Notes under the pieces: generated by a model
The model's database searches: none
The model's input: the letters and a program-made list of their open reading frames with translations, nothing else
Told to the model about the DNA's origin: nothing
Made by a program: the position numbers and the translations under genes
In this document: positions 54,405 through 63,318 of the stretch, in pieces
Position numbering within the stretch: position 1 is the stretch's first letter
Layout: each line of letters starts with the position of its first letter
Source: Gottfriedia luciferensis
GTDB taxonomy: Bacteria > Bacillota > Bacilli > Bacillales > Bacillaceae_G
DNA length: 64,000 bases
Direction of reading: 5' to 3'
Assembly: GCF_001712755.1 (NCBI RefSeq)
Contig: NZ_MDKC01000035.1
Span: 62,001-126,000, forward strand

Positions 54405-55390
54405 TGGCATTACAACTAGTGGATAAAAAAATACTACTTAATGTAGATCATTTAAAACAATACTTTCCAATTAAAGGAGGCATTTTAGGAAGAACGGTTA
54501 ATCATGTAAAAGCTGTAGACGATATTAGCTTCCACATTTACGAGGGGGAAACTTTAAGTATAGTTGGAGAATCTGGTTGTGGTAAGTCTACTACTGGTAG
54601 AGCCATTCTAAGATTAGACGAGCCTACAAGTGGGAGTATTCATTTTAAGGAAAAAGATTTATTAAGCTTAGGAAAAAAAGAAATGCGTAAAATAAGAAAG
54701 GATCTACAGGTAATCTTCCAAGATCCGTTTGCCTCACTTAACCCTAGACAAACAATTGGACAAATTTTAGGTGAAGCATTAGCCATTCAAAATGTCGTTC
54801 CAAAAGAAGAACGTAAAGCTAGAATTGAGGAATTATTAGGACATGTTGGGTTAAGACCAGAAGCAATGGAACGTTATCCTCATGAATTTAGTGGCGGTCA
54901 ACGTCAGCGTGTCGGAATTGCACGTGCACTTGCTGTTGATCCAAAACTAATTATTTGTGACGAAGCAGTTTCTGCACTAGATGTTTCAATCCAAGCCCAA
55001 GTATTAAACTTATTAAAATCGTTGCAGAAAAAATTCTCACTTACCTTTCTTTTTATCTCACATGATTTAGGTGTAGTAAGACATATTTCTGATCGAGTAA
55101 TGGTAATGTATTTAGGAAAAATTGTTGAGATTGCTGATAAAAAATCAATATTCGAAAATCCTCAGCATCCTTATACACGTGCCCTATTATCTGCTATTCC
55201 AGTACCGAACCCGGTACATCAAAGAGAAAGAATTATCTTAACAGGAGATGTCCCTTCTCCAATCAATCCTCCAAGCGGCTGCCGTTTTCACACAAGATGC
55301 CCTTTCGCGATTGATATTTGCAAAACAAAAGCACCTGAATTAAAATTATCTGAGCAAAATCATCAAGTTGCTTGTCACATCATTAATTAA
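54404..55390 (+). CDS. ABC transporter ATPase, DppF/OppF-like
   Basis: A 328-residue ATPase, second of the pair. Walker [10 protein letters not shown], signature [15 protein letters not shown], Walker [13 protein letters not shown], and a C-terminal [18 protein letters not shown] cysteine cluster. Walker B has DEA in place of the usual DEP, an ordinary variation for DppF-type subunits. Translationally coupled to the preceding gene. Last gene of the operon; no clear terminator follows. Confidence 0.94.
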   Translation: MALQLVDKKILLNVDHLKQYFPIKGGILGRTVNHVKAVDDISFHIYEGETLSIVGESGCGKSTTGRAILRLDEPTSGSIHFKEKDLLSLGKKEMRKIRKDLQVIFQDPFASLNPRQTIGQILGEALAIQNVVPKEERKARIEELLGHVGLRPEAMERYPHEFSGGQRQRVGIARALAVDPKLIICDEAVSALDVSIQAQVLNLLKSLQKKFSLTFLFISHDLGVVRHISDRVMVMYLGKIVEIADKKSIFENPQHPYTRALLSAIPVPNPVHQRERIILTGDVPSPINPPSGCRFHTRCPFAIDICKTKAPELKLSEQNHQVACHIIN

Positions 55391-55699
55391 ATAGTATTCT
55401 TATAGGCATGAAGTGAAGGAAAAGAAGAGAATTGATCCTGCCATGTAGAGATTCTACTTCTAATAATTAGATATAAATGCTTATAAAATTGGATTATAAA
55501 TCGAATGTTGATTCGATTAAGATATTGTAAGGCTCCTATGGAAAATACGCGAAGATTAGAGACTCCTCTAAGAAGCTCCAATAGGATGCTCAGCTTTCGT
55601 TCCCTTCCATTGGAGCAACTTTCGTTGAAATCACCTAATTATAAACAAAATTTTCAAAAAAATTAAAAATATTATTAAAAAAACTAATTGAGGTTCTTC
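55391..55699. other. Intergenic region between the ABC operon and the kinase operon
   Basis: 309 bp without a gene. GCTCCAAT (55575-55582) and ATTGGAGC (55609-55616) could pair across 26 nt; there is no T-run. No TTTAC repeats are seen ahead of the kinase gene, so the system's own regulator need not control this operon. Confidence 0.5.
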
Positions 55700-56461
55700 A
55701 TGCTTAGTTACGAGGGATTTACTTTACTAATTATGCTATTTATTTTAGCTCCTATTATGGGAGCTATTGCTTTATTATTTTTGTTTATCTTTGAAAAAAG
55801 AATTGACTTACTTGAAAATAAAAATAGAGAAATTCGGTTAGAACATGCATTACAAGAAGCTCAATACAATAAATTAAATCAGCAAATTCAACCGCACTTT
55901 TTATTTAATACACTTAATGTCATATTAAGCTTAGCGCGTTTAAATCGAACTTCGGAATTAATCCGAGCCCTAGAAACGTTCTCTCAATTTTTAAAATTTA
56001 AATATAAATCATCCGAGCCCTTAATCCAGTTAAATCAAGAAATACAATATACTCAATATTATTTAGACATTCAAAATCTACGGTTTGGTGATCGTCTTAA
56101 AACAGAGTTAGATTGTCCAAAAGATTTATTTAATGCGCTAGTTCCCCCTTTCATTTTGCAAACCTTAGTAGAAAATTCATTTAAACACGGTTTAGAAAAA
56201 AAGATTGGAGAAGCTTTACTGGATATACGATTTTATCAAGATTCCGAGCTAGTCTGTTTAGAAGTTATAGATAATGGTTTAATGGGAATGACTAATACTT
56301 TTTCTAATCAAGAAGGCCATGGATTAGATAATATAAAAAAGAGATTACAACTATATTTTGGTAATAGTGGTCATGTACTGATTACTTCAAATGAATCAGG
56401 AACAAATGTTAAGGTCGTCTGGCCTCTTATATATGAGAGTAAAGGAGGGAAAATAAATTGA
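55700..56461 (+). CDS. LytS/YesM-type sensor histidine kinase without an extracellular sensor domain
   Basis: A 253-residue kinase. A single membrane segment (about 7-31) is followed by a short coiled region and then the His_kinase domain with His66 in QPHFLFNTLN. The ATPase part has N-box LVENSFKHGLEK and G-box GHGLDNIKKRL. There is no room for an extracellular or PAS/Cache sensor, so the signal must come through the membrane segment or a partner. The transporter encoded in the same operon is a candidate. The ATG at 55700 is chosen with GAGG 6 nt upstream. It overlaps the response-regulator start (TTGA). Confidence 0.88.
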   Translation: MLSYEGFTLLIMLFILAPIMGAIALLFLFIFEKRIDLLENKNREIRLEHALQEAQYNKLNQQIQPHFLFNTLNVILSLARLNRTSELIRALETFSQFLKFKYKSSEPLIQLNQEIQYTQYYLDIQNLRFGDRLKTELDCPKDLFNALVPPFILQTLVENSFKHGLEKKIGEALLDIRFYQDSELVCLEVIDNGLMGMTNTFSNQEGHGLDNIKKRLQLYFGNSGHVLITSNESGTNVKVVWPLIYESKGGKIN

Positions 56462-57156
56462 ATGTGTTATTAGTAGATGATGAACCATTAGAGCTTGAAC
56501 AGATGGAATATTTAATAAAAAATATGTTTCCATTATGGAAGTTTTTTAAAGCTGCTGATGCATGCCAAGCCATCACAATTAACCAAAACCATAAAATTAA
56601 TATTGCGTTTCTAGATATTAATCTACCTGGACGTTCAGGACTGGAGTTTGGTGAAGAGCTTAGAGCACTAAATAAAGACGTAGATATTATTATGGTTACA
56701 GCATATCAAAGTTTTGATTATGCACAACAGTCAATCCGAATCGGCGTTCTAGATTATTTAACTAAGCCAATAATAGAAAGTGAATTATATAAAGTTTTAT
56801 CTAAATATAGTGAGACCGACACATCAAACCAATATTCTAGTTTAATCCATCAAACTCTTTTATATATTCATGATCATTTCGCTGAAAAACTTTCTCTTTC
56901 TGATGTTGCTCGAGAAGTTCATACGAATCATACTTATTTAAGTAGAAAATTTCACGAAGAAGTCGGTGTGTCGTTTTCAGAATATTTAATAGACTATAGA
57001 ATACAAGCAGCCAAGCGATATTTAACAAATAATCCAAATTGGAACATTTCAGATGTAGCAGAAAACTCAGGCTTTAATAGTCAGCATTACTTTAGTACTT
57101 TATTCCGCAAAATTGAGGGCATTACTCCGAAAGAGTATCGTGAGAAAGGAAAATAA
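56458..57156 (+). CDS. YesN-type response regulator (receiver plus AraC domain)
   Basis: A 232-residue regulator. Receiver: Asp7-Asp8, phospho-acceptor Asp53 (FLDINLPG), Thr81 and Lys103 (LTKPI), so all key residues are intact. The C-terminal AraC domain has helix-turn-helix LSLSDVAREVHTNHTYLSRK and a second unit ISDVAENSGFNSQHYFSTLF. The start is TTG with AAAGGAGGG upstream, overlapping the kinase stop. AraC domains bind direct repeats about two turns apart. This matches the 21-nt TTTAC repeats at three promoters of the neighbouring genes. Confidence 0.92.
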   Translation: MNVLLVDDEPLELEQMEYLIKNMFPLWKFFKAADACQAITINQNHKINIAFLDINLPGRSGLEFGEELRALNKDVDIIMVTAYQSFDYAQQSIRIGVLDYLTKPIIESELYKVLSKYSETDTSNQYSSLIHQTLLYIHDHFAEKLSLSDVAREVHTNHTYLSRKFHEEVGVSFSEYLIDYRIQAAKRYLTNNPNWNISDVAENSGFNSQHYFSTLFRKIEGITPKEYREKGK

Positions 57157-57159
57157 ACC

Positions 57160-58479
57160 GTGAATTCACGTTCATTTAGAGAATACGTACAAGGACCTAT
57201 TCAAATTGGAATGGGAATGGGAATTATTTCTCTCTTGGCACGTTGGGTAACAGGAACTACGATATTATCTTCGCCAGAATCAATGATTAAATATGGTGTA
57301 TTTGGTGGAATTGGATATGCATTTTTAGGTGCGATTGCATTATTTGTATTTAGTTTTATCGGGAAAAAAGTTCGACAGGAGTACCCTGATGGTTTAACAA
57401 TTGGAGATTATTTGAAGAAGAAACTACATCCACTTGGTTATTGGATTATGATTTGTATTTTAATATTAACTAGTTTACACATATTATATATACAGTCGAT
57501 GACCGCATCTACGTTATTTCATTTTCTTTTTAATTTACCGTTGTACATAGAAATAATCATATTTATAAGCTTTTGTGTACTTTTTGCAGGTTTTGGTGGA
57601 TTAAAGATGATACATGGATTAGCTGGATTCCAAGTCATTACAATGTTTGCAGCGGCAATTTTAATTCCGTTGTATTTTTTCGTAAAAGAAGGCGTTCAAC
57701 CCGTATATGATGGGATTAAACTATACCATCCATACATGCTAGTCATTGATCATTACGATTTATGGGGTTTTTTATTTTCAGGTTTATTAGTTGGATTTGG
57801 TCAGTTTTTCTTTGACATTACTTCATGGCACCGATTATTTATGATTGAATCGAAAAAACTACCTTTAACATTCTCAATATCCGGCTTAATTTGGTGTATT
57901 TTCCCACTTTCATTTTCATGTCTTTTTATTATTGTTATATTTACAGGTGGATTTACAGATATTCAATCAATTTTAGTTGGTTTAGCAAATAAAATTACAA
58001 CACCATTTTTTTTCATACTCTTTGTTTTATGTGCATTTAATGCGATTACATCAACATTTGGTGCGGTATTACATTCGCTTGCTAGTTTAATCATTATCAA
58101 TATAATCGAACCATTTCGCACGATAAAAAATGATCAAAAAAAAATAAAACTTGCTTATCTTCTATCCGTGATGATTGGGGCGATCATCTTTTTCGCTACA
58201 ATTATTCAATCAAAAAAAATTATTGAACTATTATTTTACTCAGGAAATGTCTATTCTGCATTGTTATTTCCAATTTTAGTTATTGTCTTTAGTAAGGGGA
58301 AAGTCGGTAATTACATTCCAATTAGTATTGTAATTAGTATCATACTTTCTTATATTGTTCAGCCGTATGTAGGTGAATTTCAAAGTATTTGGTTGAGTTT
58401 ATTATTTTCTATTGTGATTATTATTTTAGGTTTTACAATCCAATTTTTTAGTAAGAAAGAGTCTGTAAATATGTCATAA
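57160..58479 (+). CDS. Putative sodium:solute symporter-like transporter
   Basis: A 439-residue integral membrane protein with about 11-12 segments. The overall pattern (EYVQGPIQIGMGMGIISLLA start, GGLKMIHGLAGFQVITMFAA, LLVGFGQFFFDITSWHRL) is like LeuT-fold symporters of the SSS group; the family call is tentative. GTG start, 3 nt after the regulator stop, so it is in one operon with the kinase and regulator. It may take up the inducer or act as the co-sensor of the sensor-poor kinase. A good terminator follows. Confidence 0.65.
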   Translation: MNSRSFREYVQGPIQIGMGMGIISLLARWVTGTTILSSPESMIKYGVFGGIGYAFLGAIALFVFSFIGKKVRQEYPDGLTIGDYLKKKLHPLGYWIMICILILTSLHILYIQSMTASTLFHFLFNLPLYIEIIIFISFCVLFAGFGGLKMIHGLAGFQVITMFAAAILIPLYFFVKEGVQPVYDGIKLYHPYMLVIDHYDLWGFLFSGLLVGFGQFFFDITSWHRLFMIESKKLPLTFSISGLIWCIFPLSFSCLFIIVIFTGGFTDIQSILVGLANKITTPFFFILFVLCAFNAITSTFGAVLHSLASLIIINIIEPFRTIKNDQKKIKLAYLLSVMIGAIIFFATIIQSKKIIELLFYSGNVYSALLFPILVIVFSKGKVGNYIPISIVISIILSYIVQPYVGEFQSIWLSLLFSIVIIILGFTIQFFSKKESVNMS

Positions 58480-58481
58480 AG

Positions 58482-58515
58482 AAGAGCTAATCAGTTGAAT
58501 TGATTAGCTCTTTAC
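58482..58515 (+). terminator. Terminator of the kinase-regulator-transporter operon
   Basis: AAGAGCTAATCA and TGATTAGCTCTT form a 12-bp stem, followed by a short TTT tail. Confidence 0.75.
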
Positions 58516-58576
58516 GCTGTTGAAAAACAATCTTGTCAATTAAATTACCAAATTTTCGTAAAAGGAGTAGAGTGAT

Positions 58577-58700
58577 GTTGATTTCCACTACAGGATGCTC
58601 GCTTTCCATGGGGCGAGACCTGAACCTCCTCGGCAAGCCTGTGGGGTCTCAGCCTTCCCGCTTATCCCATAGGAGTCGAGCACCCCTCCGTTCCAATCAC
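58577..58700. repeat. GC-rich interspersed element, copy 2
   Basis: About 124 bp from GTTGATTTCC to TTCCAATCAC, much richer in G+C than its surroundings. Internal blocks GCTCGCTTTCCATGGGGCGA, CCTCCTCGG, GCCTGTGGGGTCTCAGCC, CCCATAGGAGTCGAGCACC and the TTCCAATCA end are shared with or extend copy 1. I recall similar elements between genes in many Bacillaceae genomes. The rest of the 58516-58986 gap shows nothing I can name. Confidence 0.85.
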
Positions 58701-58986
58701 CATATTCATCAAAAAAAGACTGCTATAAAAACCTAATCAACTATCCTTTACTTAGAGTAATAAAACAATTGTTTATTAATCAATTTGTAGGTCAATTAAT
58801 ATCAAACATTAATTTATAAACTAATCAATTGAATTTGTTTTTCTAAAAGATAGCTCAGGATTTTCTAATATTCACTTACATATTTTGAACGTTTATTTTT
58901 CAGTTTTAAATTGCTTAAAAATAATTTATCATTTATTATTTGCCCATGAGACTAAAGCGATGAAAATAGATTATGGAGGTTACATT

Positions 58987-59658
58987 ATGAAGGTTTTACT
59001 TTTTGGAGCAACAGGAATGGTTGGTCAAAGTGTATTAAGAGAATGCTTACAAGATTCTTCTGTTAGCTCGATTTACTCAATTGGTCGTAGTATTACAGGG
59101 ATTCAACATGAAAAATTGTATGAAATTAAGCATTCTAATCTACTTGATTTATCTCCAATTGAAAGTCAATTATCTGGATTTGATGCATGTTTTTTTTGTT
59201 TAGGTGTTTCATCATTTAGAATGACAGAGGAAGATTATCGTAAGATTACATATGACCTTACCCTATCCATCGCACGTACATTATCAATGTTGAATCCACA
59301 AATGACTTTCATTTATGTCACTGGATCAAGTACCGATAGTACTGAGAAAGGTCGTATAATGTGGGCTAGAGTGAAGGGGAAAACAGAAAATGACTTATTA
59401 AAGTTACCGTTTAAAGCTGCATACATGTTTAGACCAGGTGCAATTATTCCACATAAAGATATAAAATCAAAAACTAAACTATATCAATACGGCTATAACA
59501 TAACGAAACCTATTTATCCGATCCTAAAAAAATTCTTTCCAAATTCAATAACGACTTCAGAACAAATAGGTCGTTCAATGATCAATATTGCAAAAGCTGG
59601 TTATCATAAGCCATTAATTGAGGTTGAAGATATTAATAAGACAGCAGAAAAAAGATAA
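58987..59658 (+). CDS. NAD(P)-binding Rossmann-fold protein (atypical SDR)
   Basis: A 223-residue protein. It opens MKVLLFGATGMVGQSVLREC with the GATGMVG dinucleotide motif, and has CFFCLGVSSFRMTEEDYRKI and YVTGSSTDSTEKGR, typical of the atypical SDRs annotated as NAD-dependent epimerase/YraR-like. The canonical YxxxK is not evident. The ATG at 58987 has GGAGG at good spacing; an in-frame ATG 34 codons earlier would add an unrelated N-terminus. Substrate unknown. Confidence 0.8.
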   Translation: MKVLLFGATGMVGQSVLRECLQDSSVSSIYSIGRSITGIQHEKLYEIKHSNLLDLSPIESQLSGFDACFFCLGVSSFRMTEEDYRKITYDLTLSIARTLSMLNPQMTFIYVTGSSTDSTEKGRIMWARVKGKTENDLLKLPFKAAYMFRPGAIIPHKDIKSKTKLYQYGYNITKPIYPILKKFFPNSITTSEQIGRSMINIAKAGYHKPLIEVEDINKTAEKR

Positions 59659-59661
59659 GTA

Positions 59662-59712
59662 AAAAGAGAGTATAGGGAAAAGATATTTCCATCTTTCCCC
59701 CATTCCTCTCAC
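59662..59712. terminator. Bidirectional terminator, NAD-binding protein / YLDTSE protein
   Basis: GAGAG and GGGAAAAGAT pair with ATCTTTCCC and CTCTC in one long interrupted stem between convergent genes, with a T-run on the minus strand. Confidence 0.75.
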
Positions 59713-59714
59713 CA

Positions 59715-59912
59715 TTAAGTATTTAAATATGGAGCTCCTCGTCTTGTGTTAGCTGCAGAAGATGCGTCTTCACTTGTATCTAGGTATGGACTGCCACCAT
59801 CGTCATAATTAATTTTATTAGAATCGTCGTTTTCACTCGTGTCTAAGTATGAGTTGGTAGCAACGTGGATATGGTTGTCATCAGTTTTTCTTGATTGATT
59901 ATCTTTTGACAT
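59715..59912 (-). CDS. Small hydrophilic protein with YLDTSE repeats
   Basis: A 65-residue, highly polar protein with three copies of one motif: SYLDTSE at about 22-28, PYLDTSE at about 42-48 and PYLNT at the very C-terminus. The linkers are rich in Asp, Asn, Ser and Gly. No hydrophobic core, signal or membrane segment, so probably unstructured. AGAGGTGA lies just upstream of the ATG at good spacing and a terminator follows, so it is very likely a real gene. Family not recognised. The repeats may be short binding or anchoring motifs. Confidence 0.7.
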   Translation of the reverse strand: MSKDNQSRKTDDNHIHVATNSYLDTSENDDSNKINYDDGGSPYLDTSEDASSAANTRRGAPYLNT

Positions 59913-60071
59913 GATTATTTCACCTCTGTATTTATATTGTGTATAGATATAAATTTAAAATTACAGGTAGTTTGAGGGAATTAATTTTTAACTCTATTTC
60001 AAAGGTTTACTCTTCTTGAACTACTTATTTCTTAATAAGAAATCAGACAAAATTGCTCTTGGTAATAATAA

Positions 60072-60116
60072 AAAAGGATAGATAATCCAGATATATTCTA
60101 GATTATCTATCCTTTT
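60072..60116 (-). terminator. Terminator of the dnaJ-prmA-rsmE-mtaB genes
   Basis: AAAAGGATAGATAATC and GATTATCTATCCTTTT form a long stem; T-run on the minus strand. Confidence 0.9.
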
Positions 60117-60129
60117 ATTTATTTTATCC

Positions 60130-61464
60130 TTAGTTAACAGCTACATCTTCTAATACTCGGACAAATTCACCTTTATTAACTGGATAACCAGCTTCAGCGA
60201 TTTTAACTTTTACAATTTTACCGATCATGTCTTCTGTTCCTTCGAACACGACTTTCAGATAATTATCTGTGTAACCAATTAATAGTCCTTCTACACCATT
60301 TTCTGTATACTTTTCTTCCGGAATGACTTCTAAAACATCTCCATCAAACATTGAAGCGTATTCTTTTGCAAGCTGATTTGATAATTCAATTAAACGATGT
60401 ACTCGTTCATTTTTAATTTCTTCGTCAACTTGATCTTCCATACGTGCAGCTGGAGTACCTGTACGTTTAGAGTATGGGAATACGTGTAATTCAGAGAATT
60501 TATTGTCGCGAATGAAATTGTACGTTTCCATGAACTCTTCTTCAGATTCACCTGGGAAACCTACGATTACATCAGATGTAATTGAACAGTTTGGTAATAC
60601 TTCGCGTAGTTTTTCAATTCTTTCAGCAAATTCAGCCATTGTATATTTACGACGCATACGTTTTAGGACTGTATCTGATCCTGATTGTAGTGGTACGTGT
60701 AAGTGACGAACAACAATATTTGAATGACGAAGAACTTCAATTACTTCATCTGTGATTTGGCTAGCTTCAATTGAAGAAATACGAACACGTTTTAATCCTT
60801 CAACTGTTTCTAAATCTTTTAATAACATTGCTAAGTTGTAATCTTTCATGTCTTGACCGTATCCACCAGTGTGAATACCAGTTAAAACAATTTCCTTATA
60901 GCCTGATTCAACTAATTGCGTAGCTTGTTTTACAACTTCTTTTGGATCACGAGAACGCATTAAACCACGTGCCCAAGGAATAATACAGAACGTACAGAAG
61001 TTGTTACAACCTTCTTGAATTTTTAATGAAGCACGTGTACGGTCAGTAAAAGCAGGTACATCTAGCTCTTCATAAACTCGTGCTTTCATGATATTCCCTA
61101 CGCCATTAATTGGCTGACGCTCTACACGATATTGCTCGATATAATCTAGCATTTTAGTACGGTCCTGTGTACCAACAACGATATCCACCCCAGGAATTGC
61201 CATGATTTCGGCTGGAGATGTTTGTGCATAACATCCAGTTACACAAATTACTGCATCTGGATTTTTGCGCACGGCACGACGGATTACTTGTCTACTTTTT
61301 TTGTCACCTGTATTTGTAACTGTACAAGTATTAATTACATAAACATCAGCTTTTGACTCGTATTCAGTACGGTCATAACCTGCTGCTTTAAACAGTTGCC
61401 AAATTGCTTCTGTTTCGTAATGGTTAACTTTACAGCCTAATGTATGAAAAGCTACTTGTGGCAT
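60130..61464 (-). CDS. mtaB: tRNA (N6-threonylcarbamoyladenosine(37)-C2)-methylthiotransferase
   Basis: A 444-residue radical-SAM methylthiotransferase that converts t6A37 to ms2t6A37 in tRNA. N-terminal UPF0004 domain with three cluster cysteines (GCKVNHYE, NTCTVTN, TGCYAQ). Radical-SAM motif CNNFCTFC follows at about 147-154, with the C-terminal TRAM domain from about 375. Length and the position after rsmE match B. subtilis mtaB (yqeV). Only 4 nt separate it from rsmE. Confidence 0.97.
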   Translation of the reverse strand: MPQVAFHTLGCKVNHYETEAIWQLFKAAGYDRTEYESKADVYVINTCTVTNTGDKKSRQVIRRAVRKNPDAVICVTGCYAQTSPAEIMAIPGVDIVVGTQDRTKMLDYIEQYRVERQPINGVGNIMKARVYEELDVPAFTDRTRASLKIQEGCNNFCTFCIIPWARGLMRSRDPKEVVKQATQLVESGYKEIVLTGIHTGGYGQDMKDYNLAMLLKDLETVEGLKRVRISSIEASQITDEVIEVLRHSNIVVRHLHVPLQSGSDTVLKRMRRKYTMAEFAERIEKLREVLPNCSITSDVIVGFPGESEEEFMETYNFIRDNKFSELHVFPYSKRTGTPAARMEDQVDEEIKNERVHRLIELSNQLAKEYASMFDGDVLEVIPEEKYTENGVEGLLIGYTDNYLKVVFEGTEDMIGKIVKVKIAEAGYPVNKGEFVRVLEDVAVN

Positions 61465-61468
61465 TTCT

Positions 61469-62221
61469 TCACCCCATTAATTCAAAATGAAAGGAGGCAG
61501 CAGCTAAAACATAAAATGGTGCTGTTTCTGTTCGTAGAATTCTTGGTCCAAGTCCACAAAGCTTAGCACCTTTTTCTTCTAGCTGATTAACTTCTTTCTC
61601 CGACAAACCACCTTCTGGTCCGAAAACTACTAATAATCGTGATCCTTCTTTTAATGACTGGAATGTCTGAACAAGTCCTGCTGATTCTCCTGTTTTTGCA
61701 CTTTCTTCATATGCAACAATACACGCATCATAATACTGTATTGAGTTAAGTAATTGTTGAAAAGATGCTGGCTGTTCCACGGTTGGTACAATAAATCGAT
61801 ATGATTGTTCAGCCGCTTCTTTTGCAATTTTTTGCCATCTATCAACCTTTTTACTAGCTTTTTTATCATCTAATTTAACAATTGATCTAGCTGCAGCAAA
61901 AGGTAAAAAACCAGAAGCACCAAGCTCCGTACCTTTTTGTATGATTAACTCTAGTTTATCACCTTTTGGTAGTCCACTAGCAATCGTAATTGATATTGGC
62001 AGTTCATTTGTATTCTCAACATATTCTACAACAGCTGCCGTTATTTGTTCACTAGAAATATTTGTAAGTGTACAACGAACTGTTGAAGAACCTGGAACTG
62101 TACAAATGATTTCTTGATCTTGCTTCATTCGCATAACATTTGCAATATGATGAGCATCATCACCAGTTATTGAAACAAGATCATTTTGAAGCTGCGTTTC
62201 TTCTATAAAATATCTTTGCAT
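61469..62221 (-). CDS. rsmE: 16S rRNA (uracil(1498)-N3)-methyltransferase
   Basis: A 250-residue SPOUT methyltransferase that methylates U1498 of 16S rRNA. The N-terminal PUA-like part is followed by the knotted domain with VVFGPEGGLSEKEV and the closing LGPRILRTETAPFYVLAA. The start at MQRYFIEE is used: it lies one nt after the prmA stop with AAGGA upstream. A longer frame reaching back into prmA (13 codons) is not supported. Confidence 0.95.
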   Translation of the reverse strand: MQRYFIEETQLQNDLVSITGDDAHHIANVMRMKQDQEIICTVPGSSTVRCTLTNISSEQITAAVVEYVENTNELPISITIASGLPKGDKLELIIQKGTELGASGFLPFAAARSIVKLDDKKASKKVDRWQKIAKEAAEQSYRFIVPTVEQPASFQQLLNSIQYYDACIVAYEESAKTGESAGLVQTFQSLKEGSRLLVVFGPEGGLSEKEVNQLEEKGAKLCGLGPRILRTETAPFYVLAAASFHFELMG

Positions 62222-62222
62222 C

Positions 62223-63173
62223 TTACATTCCTTGTTCTGGCTTTTTTGCAATAATTGCAACCCAGTCCTCTAAATGTAATACTTCCTTCACTTCAAAACC
62301 AACTCGTTTAAGCTCATTTTCGATGTCTTCTTGTTTAGCACCAATAATTCCTGATGAAATAAATGTTCCACCTGGTTCTAAAACATTAAACACATCGTCT
62401 ACGAAACGTAGAATAATTTCAGCAAGTAAGTTTGCAACAACTACTTGGAACGGACCTTCAATTCCTTGTAGTAAGTTACCTTGTCCAACTTTTATAACAT
62501 CGTCAACTTTGTTTAATACAACGTTTTCTCTTGCACTTCGAACAGCTACATCGTCTAAGTCATAAGCTTCTATATTTGTAGAGCCAAGTTTAGCAGCTGC
62601 AATACTTAATACTCCTGAACCAGTACCTACATCAATTACACGGTCCGTTGATTTAACAACTTTCTCAAGTGCACGAATACACATAACAGTTGTAGGATGA
62701 GTACCAGTACCAAACGCCATTCCCGGATCTAGTTCGATAATTAATTCGTCTGATGATTTGACTTCATACTCTTCCCAAGAAGGTACAATTGTAAAACGAT
62801 CTGAGATTGAAATTGGATGATAATATTTTTTCCATGCAGTCGCCCAATCTTCTTCGTTTACTTCATGCACAGCAAATGTATTTTTTCCTAAATCAATATC
62901 ATATGAAATTAAATTATTAATTGCTTCTTTTATACCGTCGATTGTATCGTTTAAAAAACTATTCACAGGAAGGTATGCTTTAACGATTACACCTTCCTCT
63001 GGATAATCTTTTGGGTTAAGTTGGTAGATTTCACCGTAAACCTGTGCTCGCTCCTTCGTCAAATCAAACACATCCTCTATGACAACACCACTTGCACCAA
63101 CTTCGTGTAAAATGTTAGAAATCGGTTCAACCGCATCCTGTGTAGTGTGAATACTTAATTCTGACCATTTCAT
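62223..63173 (-). CDS. prmA: Ribosomal protein L11 methyltransferase
   Basis: A 316-residue SAM-dependent enzyme that methylates ribosomal protein L11. The N-terminal substrate domain starts [20 protein letters not shown]. The class I methyltransferase domain has [16 protein letters not shown] and the SAM loop [17 protein letters not shown], then [10 protein letters not shown]. Position between dnaJ and rsmE matches other bacilli. Confidence 0.97.
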   Translation of the reverse strand: MKWSELSIHTTQDAVEPISNILHEVGASGVVIEDVFDLTKERAQVYGEIYQLNPKDYPEEGVIVKAYLPVNSFLNDTIDGIKEAINNLISYDIDLGKNTFAVHEVNEEDWATAWKKYYHPISISDRFTIVPSWEEYEVKSSDELIIELDPGMAFGTGTHPTTVMCIRALEKVVKSTDRVIDVGTGSGVLSIAAAKLGSTNIEAYDLDDVAVRSARENVVLNKVDDVIKVGQGNLLQGIEGPFQVVVANLLAEIILRFVDDVFNVLEPGGTFISSGIIGAKQEDIENELKRVGFEVKEVLHLEDWVAIIAKKPEQGM

Positions 63174-63210
63174 AAACTACCAACTCCATTCATACTCTCT
63201 TCTTTACTTG

Positions 63211-63247
63211 GCAATACCCTCTAATCATAGTCAGAATTAGAGGGTGC
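63211..63247. other. Hairpin between dnaJ and prmA without a T-run
   Basis: CCCTCTAAT and ATTAGAGGG form a perfect 9-bp stem (63217-63244), with outer GGCA/TGCC pairs nearby. There is no T-run on the transcribed strand, so it is probably an RNA processing or stability element and not an efficient terminator. Confidence 0.55.
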
Positions 63248-63318
63248 CATTTAAATTACTTCTTCTATTTAGTGTTTCCACTTTTTACCTTAACTAACGT
63301 ACTGAATTAATAACTTCT

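Noticed and set aside
58533-58736. 67-residue + strand reading frame
   Set aside because: It lies almost wholly inside the GC-rich interspersed element, has no protein-like features, and the element is non-coding at its other copy.
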